The position numbers and the translations under genes were made by a program. Shown here piece by piece: positions 28,356 through 39,185 of a stretch of DNA of 64,000 bases; the first letter of the stretch is position 1; each line of letters begins with the position of its first letter. Source of the stretch: Idiomarina aminovorans (lineage in GTDB: Bacteria; Pseudomonadota; Gammaproteobacteria; Enterobacterales; Alteromonadaceae); NCBI RefSeq assembly GCF_023155095.1, contig NZ_JAKNDA010000001.1, forward strand, positions 737,365 to 801,364, given 5' to 3'. The notes beneath the pieces were generated by a model that worked only from the letters and a program-made list of their open reading frames with translations, did no database searches and was not told the origin of the DNA.

Positions 28356-28837
28356 TAAACCGACTCCATCAGTACCACGGCGTGACAGGCAATACCTTCT
28401 TCACGCCCGACAAAGCCTAACTTTTCGGTGGTTGTCGCTTTAACATTAACGTTATCAACGCAGGTGTCTAAACAATGGGCAATACTGGCTTGCATATCGT
28501 TAGTATGCGGTGCCATTTTCGGCGTCTGCGCCACAATAGTCACATCAATGTTGCCGGTTCTGAACCCTTTGTCTTGGCACAGCTGTACTGCGTGACTTAA
28601 CAACTCCGCACTATCAGCCCCGGCATAGCGTTTGTCGGTATCAGGAAAATGCTGACCAATATCGCCTAAGGCTAATGCCCCTAATACAGCATCGGTGACC
28701 GCATGTAATACGACGTCGCCGTCAGAGTGTGCAACTAAGCCTTGGTGATGCTTAATTTTAACCCCGCCTAACATTAGCGGCTTATCAGCTCCCCAACGAT
28801 GAACGTCATAACCATGCCCGACACGAATTTTCATCAA
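28355..28837 (-). CDS. ispF: 2-C-methyl-D-erythritol 2,4-cyclodiphosphate synthase
   Basis: The 160-aa enzyme catalyses the fifth step of the MEP isoprenoid pathway. Zinc ligands are in GHGYDVH near the start and [14 protein letters not shown]. The signature [18 protein letters not shown] is present. It overlaps ispD by 4 nt, so the two MEP genes are coupled. Confidence 0.97.
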   Translation of the reverse strand: MMKIRVGHGYDVHRWGADKPLMLGGVKIKHHQGLVAHSDGDVVLHAVTDAVLGALALGDIGQHFPDTDKRYAGADSAELLSHAVQLCQDKGFRTGNIDVTIVAQTPKMAPHTNDMQASIAHCLDTCVDNVNVKATTTEKLGFVGREEGIACHAVVLMESV

Positions 28838-29595
28838 CCACTTTCCTCTTTATTATTGGTAACAAGTAACCAGTCCCGAACGCATTCGAAATCTTCCGGA
28901 TGAGTTACTTTCAAATTGCGGACAGACCCCGGCACCAGCGCAGGCTGAAATCCACACCACTGCATAGCCGATGCTTCATCGGTTAACTGAGGATTGAGCG
29001 CCCCCATATGTTCAATTGCCTGCTGCAGCCGCCCGGCGTTGAAAACCTGGGGTGTCTGAGCTTGCCATAACCCTTCGCGGTCAACACTGGACTCAATACG
29101 GCCCGTGCCGTTTTCACCTGAAGGGTAAGTAACACAACGTTTTAAAGAGTCTCTTACAGGAATAGCTAAAATAGCGCCCTGAGGGTCACTTAAACCGGCA
29201 TCGATAACAGCCTTTAAAGCAGATTCGGGCAGACATGGGCGCGCTGCATCATGAACTAACACATGGGTAGCCCCTTGCGAAGTTGCCGCATCAATTCCGG
29301 CCAAAACAGATTCGGCCCGGCTGTTTCCCCCTTTAACAAAATGAATCTTTGTGAATTGCTTTTTAATACCAACCAAATAATCAGCTTCGGGGTCAGAAAC
29401 GGCAATAAACACGTGCTCGACACGAGGATCCCGGGTCACCGCTTCAATACTGTATTCCAGCAAGGTTTTTTCAGCTACGGTCAGAAACTGTTTAGACACC
29501 TTAGATTGCATTCGGCTGCCATTACCAGCTGCCGGAATCACCGCCATGAGCAGACGGTTTTCATTAATCACTGTGTCTTTCGCTGCACTATTCAC
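28834..29595 (-). CDS. ispD: 2-C-methyl-D-erythritol 4-phosphate cytidylyltransferase
   Basis: The 253-aa enzyme makes CDP-methylerythritol. The nucleotide-binding loop [17 protein letters not shown] and the VHDAARPCL motif are clear. It lies 18 bp downstream of ftsB and upstream of ispF, the conserved order ftsB-ispD-ispF. Confidence 0.97.
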   Translation of the reverse strand: MNSAAKDTVINENRLLMAVIPAAGNGSRMQSKVSKQFLTVAEKTLLEYSIEAVTRDPRVEHVFIAVSDPEADYLVGIKKQFTKIHFVKGGNSRAESVLAGIDAATSQGATHVLVHDAARPCLPESALKAVIDAGLSDPQGAILAIPVRDSLKRCVTYPSGENGTGRIESSVDREGLWQAQTPQVFNAGRLQQAIEHMGALNPQLTDEASAMQWCGFQPALVPGSVRNLKVTHPEDFECVRDWLLVTNNKEESG

Positions 29596-29613
29596 CTTGT
29601 TTGCTCTCTCACG

Positions 29614-29895
29614 CTAGGGGTTGCGATCGGGAACAAAGCGGAAAAAAACTTCATTTTTCTTTACCATCCCTAGTTCATTGCGAGCACGTTCTTCCAACGC
29701 ATCTTCGCCTTCACGCAAATCTTCAATGTCTGCGTAAATCAATTGATTGCGCCTTTCCAGGTTTTCATTTGTTGTCCTTTGATTACTGACTTCTTGCTGC
29801 AACCGCCAATAATCCGGTAAGCTGTTTTTACCAAACCACAAGCGGTATTGTAACGCAAGAAACAAGGCCAACAACACGACCAGAGTCACCCGCAT
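29614..29895 (-). CDS. ftsB: Cell division protein FtsB
   Basis: The 93-aa bitopic protein has an N-terminal membrane helix (about 3-20) and a periplasmic coiled-coil (about 28-65), ending in the conserved ARNELGMVKKNEVFF. It forms the FtsQLB divisome complex. It is the first gene of the run to rpoS. In many gammaproteobacteria eno precedes it directly, but here eno is about 11 kb away. Confidence 0.95.
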   Translation of the reverse strand: MRVTLVVLLALFLALQYRLWFGKNSLPDYWRLQQEVSNQRTTNENLERRNQLIYADIEDLREGEDALEERARNELGMVKKNEVFFRFVPDRNP

Positions 29896-29988
29896 GCTCA
29901 GCTCCGTTGTTTTTTCCTGTTATCATTATGAAGACTAATGACGTGACTGAAAAGCCGTTTTCAGAATTTACAGACAAAAGAGGTTCAT

Positions 29989-30711
29989 TTGGAGTATTTT
30001 GCCGCCGCATTGGTGTTCTTTTTTGCTGCTTTACTTCAGGGTGTCAGCGGTTTCGGTTCGGGGTTGTTAGCCGTGCCAATTCTTGCACTTTGGTTCCCTA
30101 TTAGTGTTCTCACACCGGCTTTATCGGTTATTAATATTATTGTTGGTGGCTGGATTTACTGGAAAAACAAGGAAGCGGCACGACCGTCTCAATGGAAATG
30201 GCTGATTTTTTCGGGCGTTATTGCTTCGCTGGTATCCGGCTCGTTATTGTTAACCGTTAACGAGCAGTTTATTAAGCTCATCCTCGGTTTTATTATTCTT
30301 GCTGTCGCGCTTATTTTAGCCAGCGGCAAACAGCTGCCAACAGCCGAACATGCGCCGGGTCATATTGCCGTAGGTGCCGGGTCAGGACTGCTTAATGGAC
30401 TAATGACTTTAGGCGGACCACCCATCGTTTTGTTTTTAGCCAATGCCCGTATACCTAAACAACAGTTCCGTGCAACGCTCAGCTTATTCTTTTGCTGCAT
30501 TGCCATAGCCAATGTCGCAAACTTTTCACGTCAATCTATTTACGCAGAAACACATCTTTATCTTATTTTAGCGCTGTTGCCTTGTGCTCTTATTGGCGCC
30601 GGTATTGGCCATAAACTTCAGCATCACGTATCAGAACAACGTTTTCGACAACTCACTCTTTTACTTATGGTACTTTCAGGACTGAGTGTTGTAATACAAA
30701 GTATCAAATAG
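29989..30711 (+). CDS. TSUP (TauE/SafE) family permease
   Basis: The 240-aa protein has about seven to eight hydrophobic helices and two internal halves, each with a Gly-rich loop (LLQGVSGFGSGLLAVP and GLLNGLMTLGGPPIVLF). These features define the TauE/SafE sulfite or organosulfur exporter family; the substrate is unknown. The start is TTG at 29989 with AGAGG five bases upstream; no ATG fits. It diverges from ftsB. Confidence 0.85.
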   Translation: MEYFAAALVFFFAALLQGVSGFGSGLLAVPILALWFPISVLTPALSVINIIVGGWIYWKNKEAARPSQWKWLIFSGVIASLVSGSLLLTVNEQFIKLILGFIILAVALILASGKQLPTAEHAPGHIAVGAGSGLLNGLMTLGGPPIVLFLANARIPKQQFRATLSLFFCCIAIANVANFSRQSIYAETHLYLILALLPCALIGAGIGHKLQHHVSEQRFRQLTLLLMVLSGLSVVIQSIK

Positions 30712-30752
30712 TCGTAGTACTCAATACTGCGGCTCTTCTGACCAAGTCGAGG

Positions 30753-30944
30753 TTGAAATCGTTTTTTGCGCGTTTAAGCGCCATCGAGTTTGCTGTTGTC
30801 ATAACAGCTCATCAACTTAAACTTGAGTTGACTGAAAGTCTGCTTATGGAAAACATTCTTGATGTATCCTTCGTCTTCAATATGCTGGATCGCGCATGTT
30901 CAGCAAACCCTTACCCGAAACCTGAAACAGCGTTTTCTTTATTA
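30753..30944 (+). pseudogene. Decayed EAL-domain (c-di-GMP phosphodiesterase) fragment
   Basis: A short open frame includes LKLELTESLLMENI followed by DVSFVFNML. This matches the conserved second-motif segment of EAL domains, where the downstream DDFGTGYSSL would be expected. The frame loses similarity immediately after FNML and no EAL or upstream GGDEF region is present. I interpret it as a remnant of a lost signalling gene. The frame then runs into the MITE at 30945, which is where the open frame ends. Confidence 0.5.
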
Positions 30945-31208
30945 GGGCGTGTTGATCTTTGCTGATTAGATTTTGTTCGTTCTGGCGACGTTTTGATCGC
31001 GAAACGAGGAACGAAGTTTAGTTATTCTAAATAAGCGACGAGTGACAAAGAGCAAAGCGTCGCCAGACGAACCCTTCGGGCAGCACTTGGCTGACATTTC
31101 TACGGCGTTATCGCTTGTTCATGTAGAATAACTACACATCATAAGCTCTGCCTTGTATAAATATCAGCCAAGCTGCTGCAAAAGCAATCAGCAAAGATCA
31201 ACACGCCC
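30945..31208. mobile_element. 264-bp MITE with 23-bp perfect terminal inverted repeats
   Basis: The ends are perfect 23-bp inverted repeats that begin GGGCGTGTTGATCTTT, flanked by TA on both sides (30943-30944 and 31209-31210), which is a 2-bp target duplication. There is no coding capacity inside. The interior holds two nested imperfect hairpins: about 30970-31077 (TCTGGCGACG / CGTCGCCAGA) and about 31082-31178 (CTTGGCTGA / TCAGCCAAG). The first 16 bases of the terminal repeat are identical to the left end of the IS5-type element at 61488, which is the likely source of transposase. Confidence 0.85.
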
Positions 31209-31209
31209 T

Positions 31210-31248
31210 AAAGACAGCCAATAAATTTTAACGAAGCTGGCTGTCTTT
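31210..31248 (-). terminator. Hairpin at end of ybiI, abutting the MITE
   Basis: AAAGACAGCC / GGCTGTCTTT arms flank a 19-nt loop that includes the ybiI stop codon. On the minus strand only three T follow before the MITE end. The MITE appears to have inserted at the foot of the terminator. Confidence 0.5.
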
Positions 31249-31494
31249 ACTCGCACGACGGTTAAAGCCGCCCTTTTCTGAATTTTGTTTATCCTGTTCC
31301 GCCTGACAACTAACGCATAAGCGAACACCCGCAATGGCTTTACGCCTGGCTTCGGGTATCGATTCACCACATTCTTCACAATACGCCAGACTCTCGCCAA
31401 CTGACAATTTACTGCGTACACGCTTTACTTCGTCTTCTGTGCTGGCATCAATCTGCTCCTGAACTGCGCCGTCGTGCGACCAGCCACCGGCCAT
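31228..31494 (-). CDS. ybiI: DksA/TraR-type zinc finger protein, YbiI family
   Basis: The 88-aa protein has a C4 zinc finger CEECGESIPEARR...LCVSC and ends in NRRASKDSQLR, which is nearly identical to the C-terminus of E. coli YbiI. The family is related to TraR and DksA but lacks the long coiled-coil, and its function is unclear. It is monocistronic, with a hairpin overlapping its 3' end. Confidence 0.9.
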   Translation of the reverse strand: MAGGWSHDGAVQEQIDASTEDEVKRVRSKLSVGESLAYCEECGESIPEARRKAIAGVRLCVSCQAEQDKQNSEKGGFNRRASKDSQLR

Positions 31495-31601
31495 AATTAA
31501 CCCCTTAAATTAAAATGGAGAACACAAACTAACGATGAGTCTGATACATTAACTGTAACTTACGAAGCAATAAAGATTGGAGTTTACTCTTAAAATTGCC
31601 T

Positions 31602-31904
31602 ATGAAACTTATTTATACTCACGAAAATAAACTATTAGTGGAAAATGCCCGTAACCTACTGCAGATGGAAGGTATTGAAACTGTTATAAAAAATGAGTTC
31701 TCCAGCGGTGCCGCAGGTGACTTAGCCCCGCTGGATACCTGGCCTGAGTTATGGATTGTTGAAGAAACACAATTCGCTAAGGCTAAAACATTGATTGATG
31801 ATATAGAAGCGAAGGCTAATGGTGCTGACTGGCGTTGCAATAATTGCCAGGAAGTGAACGGAGCCGCTTTTGAAGTTTGCTGGAGCTGCGGAAACCCGGC
31901 TTAA
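31602..31904 (+). CDS. DUF2007 protein with C-terminal zinc ribbon
   Basis: The ~100-aa protein has an N-terminal DUF2007 domain (KLIYTHENKLLVENARNLLQ, GIETVIKNEF, WPELWIVEE) and a C-terminal RanBP2-like Cys4 zinc ribbon (WRCNNCQEVNGAAFEVCWSCG). DUF2007 is a predicted signalling or PII-like domain of unknown ligand. I prefer the ATG at 31602 to the in-frame TTG at 31596; both have weak spacing from GGAG at 31579. It stands alone between ybiI and the MAPEG gene. Confidence 0.8.
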   Translation: MKLIYTHENKLLVENARNLLQMEGIETVIKNEFSSGAAGDLAPLDTWPELWIVEETQFAKAKTLIDDIEAKANGADWRCNNCQEVNGAAFEVCWSCGNPA

Positions 31905-32016
31905 AATAATTAAGGGATATGAGTATATGCTGCTTTGCATCCCAGACTTTACGCTATTAGGCAGTTTGCGAATTAGTTCGATAAATACCCCCTCTTAATT
32001 TTGAAAGGAGAAAAAA

Positions 32017-32439
32017 ATGAACGGAAGTGAAACTTACACAATAGCCTACTGGGGCGTACTCATTGCACTGGTTATCCTGTTGGTTCAGTGGCTTATTGCC
32101 AGTGGCCAAAAAGCTAAGCAACCGGGAGCTGTGCCCGGCAAAATCGACGACTCTTTGAGTCATTCCTCTTTTGTATTTCGTGCTCATCGCACACTTATGA
32201 ACTCTCTGGAAAATTACCCATTGATGCTGGGAACCGTGTTCCTTGCCTTCTTCGTCGGTGCCAGCGCGTTCTGGACAGGCTTATTTATCTGGATTTTCGC
32301 TATTGCCCGCTTAATCCATATGATGCTTTACTACGCGATAGCTACCGAGAAAAACCCAAGCCCGCGCAGTTACTTCTTTATGATTGGTTTGGCCGCAAAT
32401 GTCGCTTTGCTTATCTTGTGTGGCATTACTCTGGTGTAA
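32017..32439 (+). CDS. MAPEG-family membrane protein
   Basis: The 140-aa protein has four hydrophobic helices with the MAPEG features: FRAHRTLMNSLENYPLML between helices and ARLIHMMLYY near the third. MAPEG proteins include glutathione transferases and leukotriene synthases. Bacterial members of this length have no assigned substrate. It has a good GAAAGGAG ribosome-binding site and a hairpin just after its stop. Confidence 0.85.
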   Translation: MNGSETYTIAYWGVLIALVILLVQWLIASGQKAKQPGAVPGKIDDSLSHSSFVFRAHRTLMNSLENYPLMLGTVFLAFFVGASAFWTGLFIWIFAIARLIHMMLYYAIATEKNPSPRSYFFMIGLAANVALLILCGITLV

Positions 32440-32445
32440 CAACAA

Positions 32446-32472
32446 AATGGGCTGATCAAACATCAGCCCATT
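32446..32472 (-). terminator. Hairpin between MAPEG gene and piuC (terminator candidate)
   Basis: A perfect 11-bp stem (AATGGGCTGAT / ATCAGCCCATT) with a 5-nt loop overlaps the piuC stop codon. The minus-strand tail is TTTTGTTGTT, so it more likely terminates piuC. Confidence 0.6.
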
Positions 32473-33112
32473 CTCTTAACAGGTTATGAAATACCTTAGT
32501 CAGTCGGTCAAAGTTTTCAGATTTTCCATTGGCGTCAAACTCGGCTTTCACGGACTGTTCAACATCAAATAACAGCTCTCTGTGACTGGGTTGTTTAATC
32601 AAACTTTGTACCCACCCTATCATCGCCAGTCTCGCCCCTTTGGTTACCGGATTAACCCTGTGCAGGTAATGACTGGGATAAATCAGAATATCGCCAGCGT
32701 CCAGCCGCCAGCTTCGCTCTCCGCTTGGGTCTTCGATGACGAGCTCACCACCCTCAAACTCAGTTAAAGCTGATAAGCCCAGCGTAAAAGATATATCGGT
32801 TCTGGCACCATTCATTAAGGAATCGTCCATGTGCGTACCGTAGTATTCGCCTTGCTGATACCGATTAATACTGGCCCGCGCAACCTGTTTAGGCCTCATA
32901 ACCGACTGCACCAAACTATTTTTTTGCAACCGGTCCAGCAAAACCTGAGTCGCCGCCTGTGACTTTTTGCCCGACAACTGCTGATTATTTTTCACATCTT
33001 TTGCCGCCCAGCCTGCGGTAGCTTTACCGTCACTGAACTGACTGTCATCCAGCCCTGAAACAATATTCTTTACAGTCTCTGTATCAATGGCATTACTAAT
33101 TTGTAGTATCAT
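32456..33112 (-). CDS. piuC: PKHD-type Fe(II)/2-oxoglutarate dioxygenase, PiuC/YbiX family
   Basis: The 218-aa protein has the double-stranded beta-helix iron site His94-x-Asp96 (YGTHMDDSLM) and His151 (SHYLHRVNP), and the 2-oxoglutarate arginine is Arg161 (GARLAM). It matches E. coli YbiX (225 aa). PiuC genes are often Fur-regulated and sit beside TonB siderophore receptors. Here no receptor is adjacent but a weak Fur-like box lies upstream. The substrate is unknown. Confidence 0.92.
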   Translation of the reverse strand: MILQISNAIDTETVKNIVSGLDDSQFSDGKATAGWAAKDVKNNQQLSGKKSQAATQVLLDRLQKNSLVQSVMRPKQVARASINRYQQGEYYGTHMDDSLMNGARTDISFTLGLSALTEFEGGELVIEDPSGERSWRLDAGDILIYPSHYLHRVNPVTKGARLAMIGWVQSLIKQPSHRELLFDVEQSVKAEFDANGKSENFDRLTKVFHNLLREWADV

Positions 33113-33131
33113 TTTCAGTTCACTTAAACTT

Positions 33132-33150
33132 GCGAATAGTTATCATTTCT
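33132..33150 (-). promoter_or_regulatory. Weak candidate Fur box upstream of piuC
   Basis: On the minus strand AGAAATGATAACTATTCGC matches 12 of 19 positions of the Fur consensus GATAATGATAATCATTATC by hand count, including an unbroken AATGATAA core. It lies about 20-38 bp before the piuC ATG. Confidence 0.4.
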
Positions 33151-33200
33151 GCAAATATACAGAAGTTAATTCACTTAAAAAAGCTTACTAAGGTTTTTCT

Positions 33201-33995
33201 ATGTTTGAAAAGAAAAAAGTTTGGCTGAGTGTTGGCAGCGTTTTAGCCACCACGGTAACAGCGTCGCAAATCTGCGCAGCACCACTGACTCAACCCAATG
33301 CCGCACCGGCAATGTTTATGGCAGCTCCCATGGCAGAAGGCGAAATGGCCGCTCCTGAAATTAACTTAAACACCAATGACACAGCTTTCCTGGCTCAGCT
33401 CGGTTTTATTCGCGGGCACTTATGGGTGGGCATGAAACTTTATGAGCAAGGTCACATTGAAATGGCAAAAACTCATATGAAACACCCCGGCGACGAACTT
33501 TACAGCGGCTTAACAGAGGCTTTTGAAGCGCGCGGATTACCCGGTTTTGCTGAGCCGTTGAATAGGCTGGCAGAAAGTGTCATCAATGATCAAAATGAAG
33601 ACACGGTGATGAGTAATTACAACGCGCTGCTGGAGTCTATCAGTGCTAATGAGCCTATTACTGAAATGTCGGCACAAGACGTCATACTGAGCGTTTCATC
33701 TATGTTAATGGTAGCGGCTGACGAATACGCTATTGGTATTCAAAATGGCGAAGTCGCAAATGTTCACGAGTATCAGGACGCTATGGGCTTTAAGGAAATT
33801 GCGCTGGAACGTTTGAATCGCATTAATGATAAAGAAGCTGAAAAAGCAAAAGAAGCGATCAATGAAACTCGCCAGGTAATTAACAACCTGAATAACCTCT
33901 GGCCGACCACCACCCCAAAAGGTGAATTCAAAGGCGACCCCAGTAAAATTTACGGTGCAGCGTCGCGTATTGAGTTAGAAGCTCGTAGCATTTAA
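33201..33995 (+). CDS. Secreted protein of unknown function
   Basis: The 264-aa protein has a signal peptide (hydrophobic core to about residue 22, likely cleavage after ICA) followed by an Ala/Met/Pro-rich linker. The mature part is helical, with the pattern GHLWVGMKLYEQGHIEMAK and THMKHPGDELYSGL. I recall similar secreted proteins in other proteobacteria but know no function. His, Asp and Glu residues clustered near HMKHPGDE could bind metal. It diverges from piuC and precedes the TPP riboswitch, so it is a separate unit. Confidence 0.6.
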   Translation: MFEKKKVWLSVGSVLATTVTASQICAAPLTQPNAAPAMFMAAPMAEGEMAAPEINLNTNDTAFLAQLGFIRGHLWVGMKLYEQGHIEMAKTHMKHPGDELYSGLTEAFEARGLPGFAEPLNRLAESVINDQNEDTVMSNYNALLESISANEPITEMSAQDVILSVSSMLMVAADEYAIGIQNGEVANVHEYQDAMGFKEIALERLNRINDKEAEKAKEAINETRQVINNLNNLWPTTTPKGEFKGDPSKIYGAASRIELEARSI

Positions 33996-34046
33996 ACATT
34001 AACAGCAGTTGCATTCGCTCTAAGTTTTTGTTCCACTAAAAAAGAA

Positions 34047-34151
34047 TCTTGTCGGAGTGCCTGTTGCTTTTCATTCTTAAAGCGACAGGCTGAGACCGCA
34101 ACTGCGGGATCCGTTGAACCTGATCAGGCTAATACCTGCGAAGGGAACAAG
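34047..34151 (+). ncRNA. TPP riboswitch (THI element)
   Basis: The segment has the conserved parts of the thiamin pyrophosphate aptamer in order: CTTGTCGGAGTGC, then GGCTGAGA, then TTGAACCTGATCAGGCTAAT and CCTGCGAAGGGAACAAG. It lies 93 nt before the thiC ATG. No T-run terminator follows, so control of translation initiation is the likely mechanism. It should repress the whole thi operon when TPP is plentiful. Confidence 0.95.
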
Positions 34152-34235
34152 AGAGCACCCGCTTAAATCTATCGCCATTTCTGCGTTGGTGTTCCTTTCA
34201 ACACTCCTGACAAGCATCTCTAACCAACAAAATGA

Positions 34236-35941
<1,706 letters not shown>

Positions 35942-35942
<1 letters not shown>

Positions 35943-37441
35943 TGTCGGTACCTGTTGTCTGGACTGTCGCTGGCTCTGACAGCGGCGGTGGCGCGGGTAT
36001 TCAGGCAGACCTCCACACTTTTCGTAGTATGGAGGTGCATGGCTGCAGCGTGATAACCACGGTCACTGCGCAAAACTCGGTGGCAAGCATCGGTCTCTTT
36101 CCTTTAACTGCTGATGCTGTCCGTCAGCAGTTGGACTGCCTGCAGCAGGATATGCCCCCAGCTGCGATAAAAATTGGGTTGCTCAGCAATGTTGAGCAAC
36201 TGCGGGTTATTGTGGATTTCCTGAAAAGCTGGCCTGAGACCCTGCCCAGCCCTTTTGTCGTCTGGGACCCGGTCGTTGTCAGTACTCAGCAGGATACCTT
36301 GTCCGAACTTAGCCCCGAACATTGCACTGAGTTAATACCTTTAGTGGATATTATCACGCCAAATTCAGAGGAACTGAGTTGGTTAACCGGCCTTACCGTT
36401 AAAGACTCTGAGTCCCTGCAAAGCGCCGCAGAAAAACTTTTACAACAAGGCGCTTCCGGCGTGTTGGCAACGGGTGTGTGCTTTGCTGATCCACAAAGCA
36501 TTTGTGATCATTATTTTAGCGCTGACGTGCCAATCCAATACTGCCAACAGCGTTTAGATACGCTCCACAATCATGGGACCGGCTGCACCTTGTCGTCAGC
36601 TATTGCAGCAGCAATGGCGCACGACTGCCCACTGGACGATGCTATTACGCTGGCTAGTACTTATGTGCATAAAGGTCTTTTGCAAGCATGCGGTGTTGGC
36701 GATGGTCCAGGCCCTGTGGCTCATACGCATTGGCCGCGACAGCTCAGTTATTTCCCAGAAGTAGTCATGCCGTGGTTGCCTGACAACGGTTTACAGTTTC
36801 CTGAACTGCATCAGGAGCCGGGACTTTACCCCGTGGTTGATTCCGTTGAATGGATAAAAAAACTGCTAAAACTGGGTATAAAGACACTGCAGTTACGTAT
36901 CAAGAGCCCGGATGATCCAACATTAGAATCAGCTATTAGAGCCAGTGTTCAATTAGCGCAGGACTATTCTGCCCAACTGTTTATTAACGATCATTGGCAG
37001 TTGGCGATAAAACATCGGGCTTATGGCGTGCACTTAGGCCAGGAAGATTTAACCGACGCCAACCTGAACGCCATTCAGCAGGCAGGGTTACGGCTCGGGA
37101 TTTCCACCCACAGTTACACCGAGCTTTTAATTGCCTACTCATATCAGCCTTCTTACATCGCTTTAGGTCATATTTTCCCGACACAGACTAAAGCCATGCC
37201 TTCTAAACCGCAAGGGCTTAAACAATTACGACGCTACGTTGAGCTATTAGCACCGACTCACATACCCACGGTTGCTATTGGCGGCATTTCCTTAGAATGC
37301 ATAAGCGCAGTGAAAGCGACCGGAGTGAACGGTATTGCCGTAGTCAGTGCTATTACCAAAGCCAATAACCCGGAGCAGGCAGTTCGCGAGCTACAGGCTG
37401 AAATTAAGGCTGAAACGGAGGCTGCTTGTGGTACACAATAA
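35942..37441 (+). CDS. thiDE: ThiD-ThiE fusion: HMP/HMP-P kinase and thiamin-phosphate synthase
   Basis: The 499-aa protein joins two enzymes. Residues about 1-260 are ThiD ([18 protein letters not shown] at the start; [16 protein letters not shown] near 210), which phosphorylates HMP to HMP-PP. Residues about 285-490 are ThiE ([42 protein letters not shown]), which joins it to the thiazole. The fusion places successive steps in one chain. A linker of about 25 aa separates the halves. Confidence 0.95.
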
Positions 37442-38222
37442 ACTCAATGACGAACAACTATTGCGTTACAGCAGTAACATTCTCATGAAAGAAATTGGCG
37501 AAGCCGGACAACAGCGTCTGTTGAAAAGTCATGTGTTGATTATTGGGTTAGGCGGTCTGGGCTGCCCCGCCAGTCAATATCTGGCGTCGTCGGGTGTGGG
37601 TCAACTGACACTGGTGGATCACGACACCGTTAGCCTCAGTAACCTGCAACGGCAGACACTGTATTCGGTAACCAACATTGGCTTACACAAAGCTAAGCAG
37701 GCCGCTGATTGTTTATTAAGGTCGAACCCCGACATTAATGTGACAGCAGTGACTGAAAAAGCTTCTCAGCAGAATCTGGAAACGCTTGTCGCGGCGGCTG
37801 ATCTAGTACTCGACTGTACTGATAACCGCAAGACAAGATACTTGATTAACCAAAGCTGCTACCGCCTGAAAACTCCTCTCATTTCGGCGGCGGCCCGGGG
37901 TTTTAATGGACAACTCATAGCGCTTAACCCTGAACATGATCACGGCTGCTACCAATGCCTATACCCGGATAGCGTCACCGAACCACTGAATTGCAGTAAT
38001 GCCGGTATCGCTGCGCCAGTAGTCGGCATTATAGGGGCCAGTCAGGCCTTAAACGCTATTAATTACTTAACCCTGGATACCATAACCCCGAATGCATTAA
38101 CAATCGACAAGCTGCCCTGGGGTTATCTGCAAAGTTTTAACGGCTTAACCCAACACTGGCAGACACTTTATTTACCACGGGATACGTCCTGCCCCGTATG
38201 CGGAGGTGAACATGCGCATTAA
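37428..38222 (+). CDS. thiF: ThiS adenylyltransferase ThiF
   Basis: The E1-like enzyme adenylates the C-terminus of ThiS. The ATP loop [19 protein letters not shown] and the zinc cysteine pairs CYQC and CPVCGG are visible. The frame opens earlier, but the GTG at 37428 has GGAG seven bases upstream and gives 264 aa, near E. coli ThiF (251), so I chose it. It overlaps the end of thiDE by 14 nt. Confidence 0.93.
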   Translation: MVHNKLNDEQLLRYSSNILMKEIGEAGQQRLLKSHVLIIGLGGLGCPASQYLASSGVGQLTLVDHDTVSLSNLQRQTLYSVTNIGLHKAKQAADCLLRSNPDINVTAVTEKASQQNLETLVAAADLVLDCTDNRKTRYLINQSCYRLKTPLISAAARGFNGQLIALNPEHDHGCYQCLYPDSVTEPLNCSNAGIAAPVVGIIGASQALNAINYLTLDTITPNALTIDKLPWGYLQSFNGLTQHWQTLYLPRDTSCPVCGGEHAH

Positions 38223-38412
38223 AATTAACGATCAGGGTCTGGAGCTGACGGAACAGAGCTCTTTAGCGGAACTTTTATCGGCACAGAATATTGATACCAC
38301 GGCCATTGCTGTTGCACTGAACGGGAAAATTATGCATCGCGGACACTGGCAGCAAACCAAACTCAACGACGGCGATACCATTACTCTGGTTCAGGCCGTT
38401 GCCGGGGGATAA
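38212..38412 (+). CDS. thiS: Sulfur carrier protein ThiS
   Basis: This 66-aa ubiquitin-like protein ends in the required AVAGG di-glycine tail, which is thiocarboxylated to donate sulfur to the thiazole. The ATG at 38212 is preceded by GGAGG with correct spacing; an in-frame GTG at 38206 is inside that site. It overlaps the end of thiF by 11 nt and is followed by thiG after 2 nt. Confidence 0.95.
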   Translation: MRIKINDQGLELTEQSSLAELLSAQNIDTTAIAVALNGKIMHRGHWQQTKLNDGDTITLVQAVAGG

Positions 38413-38414
38413 CC

Positions 38415-39185
38415 ATGTTCAGAATAGCCGATCGTGACTTTCAGTCGCGCTTATTAATAGGCACCGGCAAATACAGCAGTGCCAATGTGATGCAGGAATC
38501 GCTAGCCGCTTCGGGCAGTGAACTCGTAACACTGGCGTTAAAGCGTGTTCAATTAGACCGTCCGGGCGATGACATTGTGACACCTATCCAAAATTTAGGT
38601 TTGCAGCTACTGCCGAATACTTCAGGTGCAAAAACGGCACAGGAAGCGATATTTGCCGCACGGCTTGCTCGTGAAGCTCTAGGTACGCACTGGCTGAAAC
38701 TGGAAATACACCCAGACCCCAACTACCTGTTGCCGGACCCGATAGAAACGTTAAATGCTGCCGAGGCCTTAGTAAAAGAGGGGTTCACCGTACTGCCCTA
38801 CTGCGGCGCTGATCCGGTGCTTTGCAAACGTTTGCAGGACGTTGGTTGTGCCGCAGTGATGCCACTGGGGGCTCCCATTGGCTCAAATCAGGGCTTACTG
38901 ACCCGCGATTTCTTACGAATTATCATCGAACAAGCTTCGGTGCCTGTTATTGTCGATGCCGGTATTGGCGCGCCCAGCCACGCCGTTGAAGCCATGGAAA
39001 TGGGTGCAGATGCGGTGTTGGTCAATACCGCCATTGCCACCGCTAATGACCCGGTTGCTATGTCACAAGCCTTTCGCAATGCTGTTATTGCAGGCCGCAT
39101 GGCTTATGAAGCCGGGTTAAGTCAGAACGCGTCGTTGAAAGCCACAGCCTCCAGCCCCTTAACTGACTTTTTGGAGTCGTTATGA
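38415..39185 (+). CDS. thiG: Thiazole synthase ThiG
   Basis: The 256-aa TIM-barrel enzyme builds the thiazole phosphate from DXP, dehydroglycine and ThiS thiocarboxylate. The imine-forming lysine is Lys95 in [11 protein letters not shown]. The phosphate-binding loops ([22 protein letters not shown]) are typical. It overlaps thiH by 4 nt. Confidence 0.97.
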   Translation: MFRIADRDFQSRLLIGTGKYSSANVMQESLAASGSELVTLALKRVQLDRPGDDIVTPIQNLGLQLLPNTSGAKTAQEAIFAARLAREALGTHWLKLEIHPDPNYLLPDPIETLNAAEALVKEGFTVLPYCGADPVLCKRLQDVGCAAVMPLGAPIGSNQGLLTRDFLRIIIEQASVPVIVDAGIGAPSHAVEAMEMGADAVLVNTAIATANDPVAMSQAFRNAVIAGRMAYEAGLSQNASLKATASSPLTDFLESL

